From: Glandiceps talaboti
Lineage: Eukaryota > Hemichordata > Enteropneusta > Spengelidae
Direction of reading: 5' to 3'
Assembly (NCBI RefSeq): GCF_964340395.1
Contig: NC_135551.1
Location: forward strand, 558,001-622,000
Length of the DNA stretch: 64,000 nucleotides
The position numbers were made by a program, and so were the translations under genes. Below are positions 50,301 to 63,100 of this stretch, one piece after another; within the stretch, counting starts at the first letter, position 1, and each line of letters begins with the position of its first letter. The notes under the pieces are model-generated. The model was not told where the DNA came from and searched no databases. It saw only the letters and a program-made list of their open reading frames with translations.

Positions 50301-53300
50301 TAGCAAATTGTCGCTTCAAAATGAATTGCGGAATAATGCTAGTGTCAGTGTGCAATGAGATAATTATATCAAACAACATTTTAACCAAAGACAACGTCGA
50401 ACACAATTATTGAAAGAAATATCTTCAAATAGTGGATCTTAAACTGCGTACCTAGTTTAATAGTTTTTCAGGGCCACCAAATATTCCAAAAAGAGATCTG
50501 CCGTTTTATCAGCATGAAATGTTTTAATATAAGGAACAAGATGTAAATGAGATCGAGCGCATCTTCAGAGTCACTACATGCAGCATAGCAGGCAACCTCA
50601 CGTTGAACGACTTTTTCCGTCTTTTTTTTTGAGTTTCACTCGCTGACATTGTTGCGACTTGCTATCTTCAAATGAAGGAGACTTTCAAGATTAAGACTAC
50701 GGTTACTCGCAGAAAATGCACAGTGCGCACTTCTTTTGTACTTTTCCGCGCAAAGAATTTTTAATTTGCTGCAAAAAGTTACACTTTTTAACTGGACACA
50801 TTTTCATTCAAAGTTAAGCCAGCGTACAATAGCGATATAAGATACATATTAGCCATGAGTCAGTGTACAGTCACTTTAGTTAACTATCCATTGAAATCGC
50901 GCATGCTAGGAATCGTCACGTAAATAACGATTTTAATAGCATCGCTAAGTATTCAAAAAGTAGCTTTTTTTTCTTTCTTTTTTCAAAAATCTCGGGGGGC
51001 AGCGGTTCTACTTTTTAGATACGTATTGAAAACAACTTTAGTTTGAATGCCGGTTTGTGTTGCTCAGCTTGTCAACAATGCAAGTATAAATGTGAACATT
51101 TTTATTGTTGGAAGGAATAGTCAAAAACAGAAATAATTTAACTAGTATCAACATTTTTGCTTGTTATACTTTGACTGATATATAAATAACTTCTATTTCC
51201 AGTATTAGGTGATTTCGTAAAAACAAACCAAACTGTAGATGACTTCCAACCCCATGCCAACATAAAAGGTTGTGTTCTTCAAACAATTACATGATGAAAT
51301 TTCTATATCTCATTTTGCAGAGGAATATATTGTCAGCATAAGTGTTGTCAAAAACTACATTGAATATCTGAAAAATCTGGAGAGAATAAAAAACATTAGA
51401 TCCAAACATCGGGAAGAGCAACTGAAAAAAAAGAGAAAACAAGAAATATAATGACTATGATTGGTTGAAGTTGTTCCTGAGTGGAACTCTTTAAAAACTT
51501 AATGTGAAAGAGTTGGATAAATATCTTGATGAGCATAAATTACCAAAACAGAGAAAATTAAAAAGAGAAAAATTAGACATAATATCCCCTCACATAGTAG
51601 GAACACCAGAATTTAGATCTAGAAAACTGACTGCAAAATTAATGAAATTAAAACTAATACCATGGACATGAATGAAACAGATAGTGACCCTGAGACTGAA
51701 AGCGACACTTCTGTAATGCATGTTCTAGGCAGTGATGGCGACAATTGTGATACTGATAGCTCAGGAAATTCATGTACTGATGATAACACTGATAGTGATT
51801 GTGATGAAACAGACAAGTTACTTTGAGAAGTGCCAGAATTGCAGTTGATTTATGTTGCATTAATTAGTCATGATTTTATTTCCATGCCCCCCCCCCTAGA
51901 AAATTGTGAAATTTTTGTTTAGCCCCCCCCCCCCCAATTTTTTCCTGAGAAAAACTGATGGCCCCCTGAAAATCCCCCCTGGAAGTAAAATCTGGACACT
52001 CCCTTAGGAACAAAAACGTGAGGAAAAGTAAACGCGTATTTCCAATGGGTCTGTCAGTAGTACTTCTAGTAGAAGCGCACATGTTGACGTCGACCTGTAT
52101 TACTGAGCACTTGAATTAATCTGTATATACAGTATTAAATTATTTATTGTTTACCATGGTCGAAGACGATTCTGATTCAAGTGTCTGTCTTCTAATTCAA
52201 AAATCGGTCTTCTAATTCAAGTGTTGGTCTTCTAGTTCAAGTGTCGGTCTTCTTATTCAAGTGTCGGCCTTCTAATTAAAAAATCTGTCTTCTAATTCAA
52301 GAGTCGGTCTTCTAGTTCAAGTGTCGGTCTTCTAATTCAAGTGTCAGTCTTTTAACTCAAGTGTCGGTCTTCTAATTCAAAAATCGGTCTTCTAATTCAA
52401 GTGTTGGTCTTCTAATTCAATTGTCAGTCTTCTACATGTAACTCAAGTGTCGGTCTTCTAATTCAAAAATCGGTCTTCTAACTAATTCAAGTGTCTGTCT
52501 TCTAATTCAAGTGTCGGTCTTCTAGTTCAAGTGTCGGTCTTCTAAATCAAAAATCGGTCTTCTAATTCAAGTGTCGGTCTTCTAGTTCAAAAAACCGGTC
52601 TTCTAATTCAAGTGTCGGTCTTCTAGTTCAAGTGTTGGTCTTCTAATTCAAGTGTCGGTCTTGTAATTCAAGTGTCTGTCTTGTAATTCAAGTGTCGGTC
52701 TTCTAATTCAAGTGGCGATCTTCTAATTCAAAAATCGGTCTTCTATACTATACTATACTATGCTATACTATATTATATACTATATACTATGCTATACTAT
52801 ATTGTATACTATGCAATACACTATACTATACTATACTTTACTATACTATATGCTATACTATGCTATATACTATATACTATGCTATACTATGCTATATACT
52901 ATATACTATGCTATACTACATGCTATATACTTATGCTATACTATATAGTATACTATACTATATACTGTGCTGTACTTTACTATACTATATACTATACTAT
53001 GCAATATACTATATACTATACTATGCAATATACTATATACTATACTATGCAATATACTATATACTATACTATACTTTACTATACTATATTATATACTATA
53101 CTATGCTATACTATACTATACTATACTATATTATAGTATATAGTATACTATATACCGTTTTAAATTTGCGACCAATTTATTTTCGCGACTTGATATTGTT
53201 CTATGCTTGAGGAATCTGACCAATATTCAACGTCAGGTTCTGGCGAAAACGGGTTGTGAAGTTGACTTTTTGGTTTGACCATAATGGCTTTGCATGTAAA

Positions 53301-56300
53301 GATACACTGACAAACGCATTTGTGTTCCTGAAAGAAGTGACGTCACGATGTTCCAAACGCTGTCCTATCCATATGCAAATGAGAGGTAACAAACACATTT
53401 GTGTTCCTGAAAGAAGTGACGTCACGATGTTCCAAACGCTGTCCTATCCATATGCAAATGAGAGGTACTTACCTGAAGGTGCTCTGTGGCTGAGCCGAGA
53501 ATGCCTCATTTTTCGCACAATTTCTCATGTTAGAATTATATTGTACTATTACAAACCCAATTTCCTTTATTTTTATGGCAAAATAAACATAATTACGAAA
53601 AAAATTATCAACCTTTGCATATACCCTTTAAGGGTCAAACGATCAGATACATACGAACATGTAGTAACGAAGAAGAATTTCAAAAGAAAATGAAATTCTT
53701 CCCCGGGAAACTGGCGAAAAGAGGCTATAATGAAACAGAAATAAATACTAATACGCGATGACTTGGTTGCTTTCGAAATTTCCTTCATAATTTCTTATAA
53801 AATATTGTCTCATTGAGAGAAAATCCTCCTCTGACAATTCGAAGAGTTCACTATCAGTATCACAGTGGACTACAACTCAACGCTCATAGACGAACAAAAT
53901 TTGGACGCGTGCCAACCGTGCATTATTGCTCGTTTTAGACGTGCTAGTTCGATGTCTAGACCAATCAGATCTCTCGATTTGCGCCATCAATATACTGGTA
54001 TGATATAATATATATTACATGTATATTATCATTATCTATTGATGTGATTGGTTACTTATTAACAGACTTGTTAGACAGGGTTTGCATCAATATGACAGCC
54101 ATTACGACAAAGCCCCTTCCATTCATGGGCGAAGAGATGATCAAATTGAGTCTAAGACCACATCGGCAGACGGTCTATGCTGAAAACTTCACTCAGATAA
54201 ATTCAAACCGTCACGTCATCATTTCATTCTCACAAAAACTTCAACTTTCTTTTTGAGCTTTCCTACAAGACCGAAAGCATTACGTAAATTTACCAAATTC
54301 AGTACATGCTCTCAAGGCGTTGTGTGAGCATGGTTCACACACGTAATTTTTAAGGCATCGTTGAACTTGAAGAATAAACGAATCTCTAGGTGTACAATGT
54401 ATACCAAGTTAACAGTTCTCTTCAGCAACATAAAGTTTTATCAAACGTGTCGCTGTCAAGTTGAAAGTTAACGCTGTCATTCATGTCATGGAAGTTGGAA
54501 CTTACTTTGTGTAAGTACTGCAGTGCTGTGTCCATAGCACTGTACTCTGTACCGTTGTACGACACGACTCCTAGAAGGGCCGTGGCGCATATTTTTCCAG
54601 AGTGATTACCATGGAAAATCGAAAGCCCAGAAAGATAACATTAAATCACTGTGTACAATATTGTTGCATATAAACGTTACTGTGACATTTTGGAAGTACA
54701 AGCTGTGTCACGGTGTGTGTACTGATACTGAAAGGAAACCATTGTGTAACTTGTGTCACAGTATAGCGTGGGTTGTCGCTCAGAGCGTCTACATTCAGTA
54801 TAATAATAATAATGATAAATACTTTATTGATTCCACATGGGGAAATTGGGACACTGCCAGCAGTATAACAATTCACGAAATACAAAATGATACAATTATT
54901 ACAGATACACAACAAGATACACATACATGTAATGTTAAATTTAAATAGCTACAATAATTCAAAACTCAAACCCACAAGATCACTGCACTGCAGCTCAACA
55001 CTGGTCATTAAAAATTCTTATTGCCTGTGGTAAAAAAGAATTCCTGAAGCGCTCAGTTACAATCTTTGGTAAATTAAATCGTTTGCTAAAAATGCTCTTA
55101 CATTTACAAAAAGTGGAATACAAAGGATGACGGTCATTCTCTAGAATTGTTAACAGCTTTTTCAAAACTCTCTTATTGTATATCTCCTCCTGTATGGGTG
55201 GAAATGACCACTACAACTTTGTTACGGCTGTTCAAATCGACTTGGATTGACTTCAGTAACCTTCCAATGACTTGTCCTACATGTATGTATCATCTTGGAG
55301 TAATTATACTGTCTGTATAATTACTCCAAGGTATCATATACCATGACCGCTAAACACAACAAACTCGAATTGCAATTCAAATTGTAAAACGTTTTACTGT
55401 CTCTGCAAAACATAGTTTCAACTGGAAATTGTATTTACCAGTTCTCATGCTTTTTAGCCTTCAAGTTGTTTCTGTCGAGTCGTTTTTATTTGCACGTTTC
55501 CGTAATTTATGCACGTCGATTTTGATTGTCTCACCAAGACAGTGATGAACACATTTATGGCGGCCGTGGCTTTCACATGTTTCAACTATCACGTGAAAAC
55601 ATCTACAAATCTGTTTTGAATTACTAAACTATTGCTGAATAATTATTTCAGGTGATCGAACTTTTGATTTTCACATTAATAGAAGGATTGAATCAACATC
55701 AGTTGATCGATCAACTTGCTGTGAGTGCTGAAATAAACGTTAGCAATACCACCATCTACGACACTTTAGTTCAAGTTTAGAGGCCATGTCAAACATGTGA
55801 CATCTCGGCTCGTGTTGTTCACCGACACTACTTACGTGACACTAAATAAAATGTCACTAAAATGAACAAAATCGTACATTCTAATTCCCAAGTATTGAAT
55901 TCAAATCGAAATGAAAGTGATGTGCAATATTTTTGTACCCATCGAACTTGCAGAGATCAGGTCAGAAAGGGCTTCAAGAGCTAACAACACATGACGCAAT
56001 GTAATAACATGTGGTCTCAATGCAGAGGTCATGGTAGCTTTTTATCTGATGCGTCCCTGGGACGCGTTCCTGCCAAAATTAGCGTCAAAATCCTATTACG
56101 GTGCGTCTTTTCCAAATTTGCATGCACACAGTCACTACCTACATGTCTTTCAGATGTACACTAAATATGTTACAAATGTAAATACATGAACACATCAGTG
56201 TCATTCTCCCGCACACCATATACAAGTACATAGTTTGCACTTCCAAAAAGAAAACATTTATATGCAAGAATACGCTATACAGTGGTTTAACTTCATCTTT

Positions 56301-59300
56301 CTAGACTTTCGATTTTCTATGGTAATCACTCTCTAAAAATATGTGCTCCGAGAACGAAGTCCGGATGAATATATAGCGGAGTGGGAGAAGACGTGTCGAA
56401 ACCCCGTAGCGTATAAATCCAGAGCTAATGTTGGGACGGTTCTTGGAGTCGGACCGTACGGAGTACATAAAACTACACTATGATACAAAACCGCAATGCA
56501 TAAACTAAGTTCCATGACATGAATGATGAAGTATGAACTACAGCGTGAACTTCAATTTGACAGAGACACAGTTGTAAAAGTTTGATATAAATTTTGTGTC
56601 GCTACGCTGCAATCGTTTATTCTTGAACGACGCCTTACGCGTGCCATGTTCACTGTAAATTCACATAATGCGTTCGATCCCGTAACGAAGCTCAAAATAA
56701 GTTTGTTTTAGTGAGAATGAAATGGTGACGTGGCAGTATGAATTTATCCACGTGAGGTTTTCAGCATAGACTACTGTCCACCGATGTGGTCTATTTAATC
56801 ATCGCTTCACCCGTGAGGGAAGATGCTTCACCGTAGCGTAAGACCGTGCTATCGATGGAAACTCTGCCAAACCACATCTGTTAATAAGTAACCAATCATG
56901 CGGATAAGTATTTATAATATCAAGTAGTTTCTAAACTACCCAGGACGTGCTCGACACGTCAGGAAATGGTCATGGGGCACATGAAACTGTTGGAACGTTT
57001 TGTATACTATGGGTCATATTCAAATTTCACAGGTCACACTGCACATGTAAATTTAGACCTTAGTTACAATCAGAACTGACTAATTCCACGATGTCTGGTT
57101 CTACAACTTCGAAGCAAAGATGATAACCATATGTTTGCCAACAGTAAGCCCCATTTGTCCCCTGTTTATGATGCATCCCCAGTGACGCATACATCCAAAA
57201 AAATGCGTCCCAAGTGTCAAATAGTGCGTCAAATACGCACAAATAACGTGTTAACGCGACCTCTGCAATGTGGGCAAGTCCACTGCTCAGGGATGGGTGG
57301 GCCGTGACAAAGTCTCTGAACAGTCCGTTTTTACATGTACATGGTGCGTGACTAACGACGCCCAAGTGAAATCCAAATCTATCCAGAGATGATATGATTT
57401 CAAATCATGAATACGTACCAATCAACATTTAGAAATACATGTAATTTTGATTTTTTGGGGGATGTTGATATCGATTTTTTAAGATTCGTTTTTTGAAACG
57501 CATCGAAAATCAAAACATGAACAATGTTTCACTTTCTTGAGCTGTTAGGGGCACTTTGTATCGCTACATTATTGCAACATGTGTGCCACTAGGTTCGAAT
57601 CAAAGAGATATCACGGGGAAGTGAACCGAACAATGTCTTCGTTAATATCCAGGCACATAATGTGGCACAATACATCGATAGAAAACTGTCCAGGTTGAGA
57701 GGTAATCACACGTAAGGTATAATAAACGAGGTCAGAATACTGGTTTAATAATATTTTTCATAAATTTTCCATCTTCAAAAAGTTCTATGCTTGTGAAAAT
57801 AGCGTCCTCCTGCTACAAGACCTGTCTGGTTTCACCGTAACATATTTTCTTCAACAAGTGGATTTCGTGTCGAGCATTTAACCAGCAGACACAGGTATCA
57901 CTTTCAATTCGAAAACCTCCCCGTAGATGTGAATTTGCATCGCCATCTTCGCTGCTCAACCTTATGAAGTCTAACACCACAAACAGATCTGTGCGATTTA
58001 GGATAAGAACTAATTACTAGATGACAAATGACTTCGTTTCAACCAAATGGGTGGACGTAATGTAATAAAATTTGATCTTTCTCTACACTGTGTCAAGTCT
58101 ATTACTATGTGTTCCAAGCTCATGGTACTAAGAGCCTTAACAGGTCAATGTCACAGAAATCCAGCGACACGACAGCCTTGTTTTCATTAACAGTTACACA
58201 AACATAATGTTTATAGGTCGATTCAGCCATAAATGATGTCCTGGATAGGGTTGGGTTTTGTGTGCCGATTAGGTACATGTTTGTATGAGAAAATGTATTC
58301 TTTTCTAGGTTGGAATAGGAATGTTCGAATTTTCGTCTAGGTCACACAACACAAAAATATTTAAACGAATAAAACTGTCGGAATGACATCGCATACATTT
58401 GATTATTTTTGAAAAATAACGCTGAGAATAACCCAATATCAAAAAATAATTCTTGTCTAATGTACAAAAAAACGTGACTCTATGGATGGATAGATGATGG
58501 ATATGGATGGATGGATGGATTGATGGATGGTGTCAGTCAGTCAATATGCGCCTGAATTAAATAAAGTTCCGCTCCAGACATGCATTACAAATTAAATTTA
58601 TTTGTAAGTACATTTAGGACGTCCAACAGGATATGTTCATATTCGGGTGTCAAAAAACGAATCACATCATTGATCTACATAATAGTACAGGGATCGAAAG
58701 TAACTTTTTTACCACTTTTTAAAACTGGTAGTCAATAGGGAAGATTTGGTAGTCATTCTTTTTTTCAGCATTTAATGATTTATGCATAAACAAAACATTA
58801 AGTAATAAACGTTCTGATAACACCTGAGTTCATGAAATTAGTGACATTCATATTATGCAAACATTTGACCTGTCCTAAAATACTACATGTAATATCATAC
58901 TAGTATCATAGTAAGTAAATATCATATAAATGATTATTGTGTGTACCAAACTCTTATTTTGCAATGTCCACTTGGAAACCTCAAACTGACACAAATTTTG
59001 GCATAACACGTACATAATGAATATACACATATTTTACATTCATTCAGTCACACACACATGTATACATGTACAAACACCCCCCCCCCCCCTCACCCACAAA
59101 CACACACACACATCAAACAGTTACTGGCCTCAAACATATATACAGGACGTGACTGAGAGATTGACAGAAATAAACTTCAAAACACTAACTAAATCGCTAG
59201 TCACACAGCAAAATTACGTACTTTCCATGTTGTAGTTTATTTCACTGAATCAATAACGGTGTGAGGTGTAGAGTTACATGTAATGGTTAGTGGCTCATTC

Positions 59301-60117
59301 CATTTTGGGTATTTGAGAGCATAAATGCTCTTAAATCTGAGCATTTATGCTATTTATTATTATTTACTTTGTAAAAGATAAAACGTCATACGATAAAAAA
59401 TGCACACAGTCACCATCCATTTCAGTTTCCCTTAAATTAAAAATAACATGCTATGACCCAACCCTAGAGAGAAATGGTATGCACCAAGGCACGTCCTGTC
59501 AGATCTTATCTGTTACTATCTATAAACATAGGAAGTCATTCTGATTATGTCTAGGATTTGTCTCCTCCGCTAAGGGCTTCGATAAATGACGAAAATTTTC
59601 ATCCTTCCACTAAATTGAGGTATCATAGTATTGAATGACTAGTTGTAAAATACTATAAATTCGCGATTAGTGGTGGAAGAATGATTTTATTCCGTATATT
59701 TTTCTAAGTTTTGTATCATTTTGATCGCAACTGTGTGACATGGAAAAGACAATGAAACAGTCATGAAATCAATAGAGTGTTGCGTTTGAGTAGACGCTAT
59801 GGCGTTTGTAACATCACACATAAGCTACATGTATTTTGTTTATTTTACCAAGCCACTTTTATTGACTACAAAGTAAGCAATATCAAACATGCCAGCCATA
59901 TCTAATCACATGTAGCTTTAGAGTCCAGCACTCACGCTACATTGCCAACTTGTCAACAGGCCTTCCATGCATACGGTGGGTTGGCGTCCCCAGGATTTTT
60001 GTGGTAGTCAAGGATGACTACCAGTTTTCGAACTTGGTAGTCATTTTTGAAAAACTGGTAGTCAATTGACGCGAGACTACTTCTAATTTCGAGCCCTGGA
60101 CTATACTACTACTACTT

Positions 60118-60158
<41 letters not shown>

Positions 60159-63100
60159 GCTACTACTACTACTTCTACTACTACTACTACTACTAACTAG
60201 TAGTAGTAGTAGTAGTTGTTGTTGTTGTTGTTATTAATAATAATAATAATAATAATAATAATCTTTATTTATACTGGATAGTTCTTTAAGCATTTAAACA
60301 CTTGTCTCCCAAGAAGTCCAGTGAGGGCCATCCCTCATGGGTTCAGTGTTAATGCAGGAGGAAACCGGAGTACCCGGGGAAAACCTGCGTTGTTCGGTAG
60401 AGTCAAACTGAACGACACTCTTCTCACTTACAGCGTGGTAAATTTAATCGAACCCTGAATGGGGTTCGAACCCTGACCGCAGTGGTAAGAGGCAAGTGGT
60501 TTTAACCACTTGGCCACCGACAACCCCAACTGTTATTACAGTGAAAGAATATGATGCTAGTATACATGTTGATACATTTGTAAGTATGGGTGACGTAAGG
60601 TCACTCACCGTACATGTGCTCGAAAATCGATATCTATGATTTTCAATTTAAGTTGTTATGTCTATGATTTGCTTCTTTTAAGAAAAAATACGACGAAAGT
60701 AAGATTTTCCATGGCTACTTCAGTATTGAATGCTAAGTTCCCCCTCTGTCTCTTCCCTTTAGTTTAATAGTTCAGATGTTGCAAGTGTCGTCACAGTACA
60801 ATCTTTGACCTTTCAAAATCTTAGCGAAGTCGTCTATATAAAGCAGAAAGTTTTGTCAGATAACTGTCCTACTTGAAAATATATACTCGCTTTATTTCAT
60901 TTTCTTTTGATTTTCATTACCATCCACATAGAGACAAAGTGGTTTCATTTTCTTTCAAAAAACGACCCGTGCTCAATGAAACCCTACCGTGGTGCCGTAT
61001 CATCTCCGACTATGATTTTTGTTTTTGTAAAAAAAAACTGAACATGTTGAAGAGAACTATTGTTAGACATGTGTGACAGTGAGTTTTTTGACATGGGAGC
61101 GTGACATGTTGAGTGCACTGTATTGTGTCCGTATGAACCAGTGCAGTAATTTTCCAGGTAGACACAACAATGACAACGAAAATTGCAACATTAGTATTGC
61201 CTCTTTTTACATTCATTGCGACAGTGTCAAAATAAAAACAATCGACTCACAGTACTATGGCAGAAAGCAAAACGATCGGACTATGAATGGTTTTTCCCAA
61301 AAAATTATCATCATGCTTTTTATTTGTTAAAACACCATTTTCATAGCATTTTATCAGTTTTCCAATGTTTCGAGGCCACACCCGTGGGGAACCCAGGTAA
61401 TATTTACCGGCTTACCGGACTTAAAAAACCCACTGATTTATTGTACATCACTCCCTAGTCTATCTGCTAGACCTCGGATGTTCTTCCGATAGAATACAAC
61501 ACGACCGAACATCGCTATCGAGGATAGAACATCCAAGGTCTAGCAAATGTCATCAGGATATAAATAACTGTCAATCAGAGAACCGTATTAGCGACAAGCA
61601 CAAACAGAGGACAATAACAAATTTTTCATGCATATTCATCTTAAGGAGGGGCTTGTAAAAATAACCACCAATGCGTTAACTAAAATGTGTGAATGACAAC
61701 GTCTACACACTCATCAAACACAATTACCATAAACCGATAAAACATAGTAATGACGTAAATGTGTTTGTCAACACCTGCATGCAGAGATTGAATGTATTGA
61801 AGTATATATATGCATACATGTCCAACCCACCGCTCAATGTAATCTCAATGGAATGTCCGGTCTGAAAATGACATTTGCTAGACTGTTCGGGGAAGCCCTC
61901 ACTGCGAACTTCGTTCGCTTATAGTATCGAAAGAAAGCCTGAACGTCTAGCAGCAAGACTAATCACTCCCTGGCCAGGTCGGTTACTTGGCCATATGGTT
62001 ATTTTAGAACAGCATGCATCTCTCTCTGTGTATGTCAGCAAAGTTTCTGACTGTCATTTTTTCTAGGCCAGAAAAACAGCATTGCTTCTTTTGATTCCAT
62101 TTCAGTAAGAATTAAAAAATCTTTATGGTGATTTTGATGCACGTGAAACGAAATGAACTCTTATCCCTCCCCCTAATCAAAGGAATTACATTTGGTACGG
62201 CCCCTTATGCCTTCATGCAGGCAAATTCGCTCAATCAAATAATCTTTTCTTCCAGATGTTGGCAGGCAATGGTCTTTTTAATAGCTCTTGCGTTCTGATG
62301 CCTTCCATCTTTTGAGAGTTAAATGTTACGCTGGGTTTCGATCGTTCATCAGACACTATACTATCGCCCATTGTTGATAAACTAATGCAAAGTGTATGCC
62401 CCCCAAGCAGTAGATCACACGCAACTCTCGCATTGTGCGAGATCTCGGCTGCCATTTAAGAATATGGTTTATTAGGAATTTTATTCGCATTTTGTGACTG
62501 TGGCAAGCGCTAGCGCTAACTCTGCATATGTAGTATATATTGTAAAGTATAGTATATAATAAGGTATAGTATAGTATAGTATAGTAAAGTATATAGTATA
62601 GTATAGCATAGTATATAGAGTATAGCATAGTATAGTATATATTATAGTATAGTATATGGTATAGCATAGTATAGTATATATTGTATAGTATAGTATATAG
62701 TATACATTATAATATACCTAGTGATAAAGCTGTGCCATGATTCGCTAGAATCAGTCACGTGATAGGAAAATAGGGAAATAGTTCCATCAACTTTTACATG
62801 GTCACGTGACCACCGCGCGTTCACAGCAGGTCAAAATGGCAGCTTCTGACGACGTCATCTGCCACCGCGAGTTCACAGCATGACGTATATTATCAAACAC
62901 ATATTGCCTGGCCTATATTCGGGCTATAGCACCCGTTCATTACCCCCTCGTGACTGTGAGTTACCAGAATCACATGCTATTTCCCTCGGCCTTTGGCCTC
63001 GGGAAATAGCATGTGATTCTGGTAACTCACAGTCCCTCGGGTGTAATAAACGGGTGCTATAGCCCTCATGGCCAGGCAATATGTGTTCACTATACTATCT

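Larger units (their letters stand above)
48026..52006. mobile_element. ~4 kb TIR element with nested insertions
   Basis: AGGGAGTGTCCAGATTTTAC, continuing CTTCCAGGGGG, at 48028 and its inverse ending at 52005 form TIRs of about 31 bp, followed inwards on both sides by poly-C/poly-G tracts and CATGCCCCCCC. A degenerate C-terminal exon (51321-51826) reads towards the right end. Inside are a MITE, microsatellites, LINE debris and a family A helentron-like copy. No target duplication is clear and the superfamily is unknown. Confidence 0.65.

Noticed and set aside
52181-52744. Regular 20-bp repeats as a CRISPR array
   Set aside because: Units are contiguous with no unique spacers, and the genome is eukaryotic. 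It is a minisatellite.
52760-53210. Overlapping 62-116 aa Tyr/Ile/Leu-rich frames
   Set aside because: Translation of the CTATA array.
57060-57365. 101-aa minus frame as a hAT transposase end
   Set aside because: SGLAHIAEVALT fits the start of the dimerisation domain, but the CER..FS motif that should follow is missing. Too weak to call.
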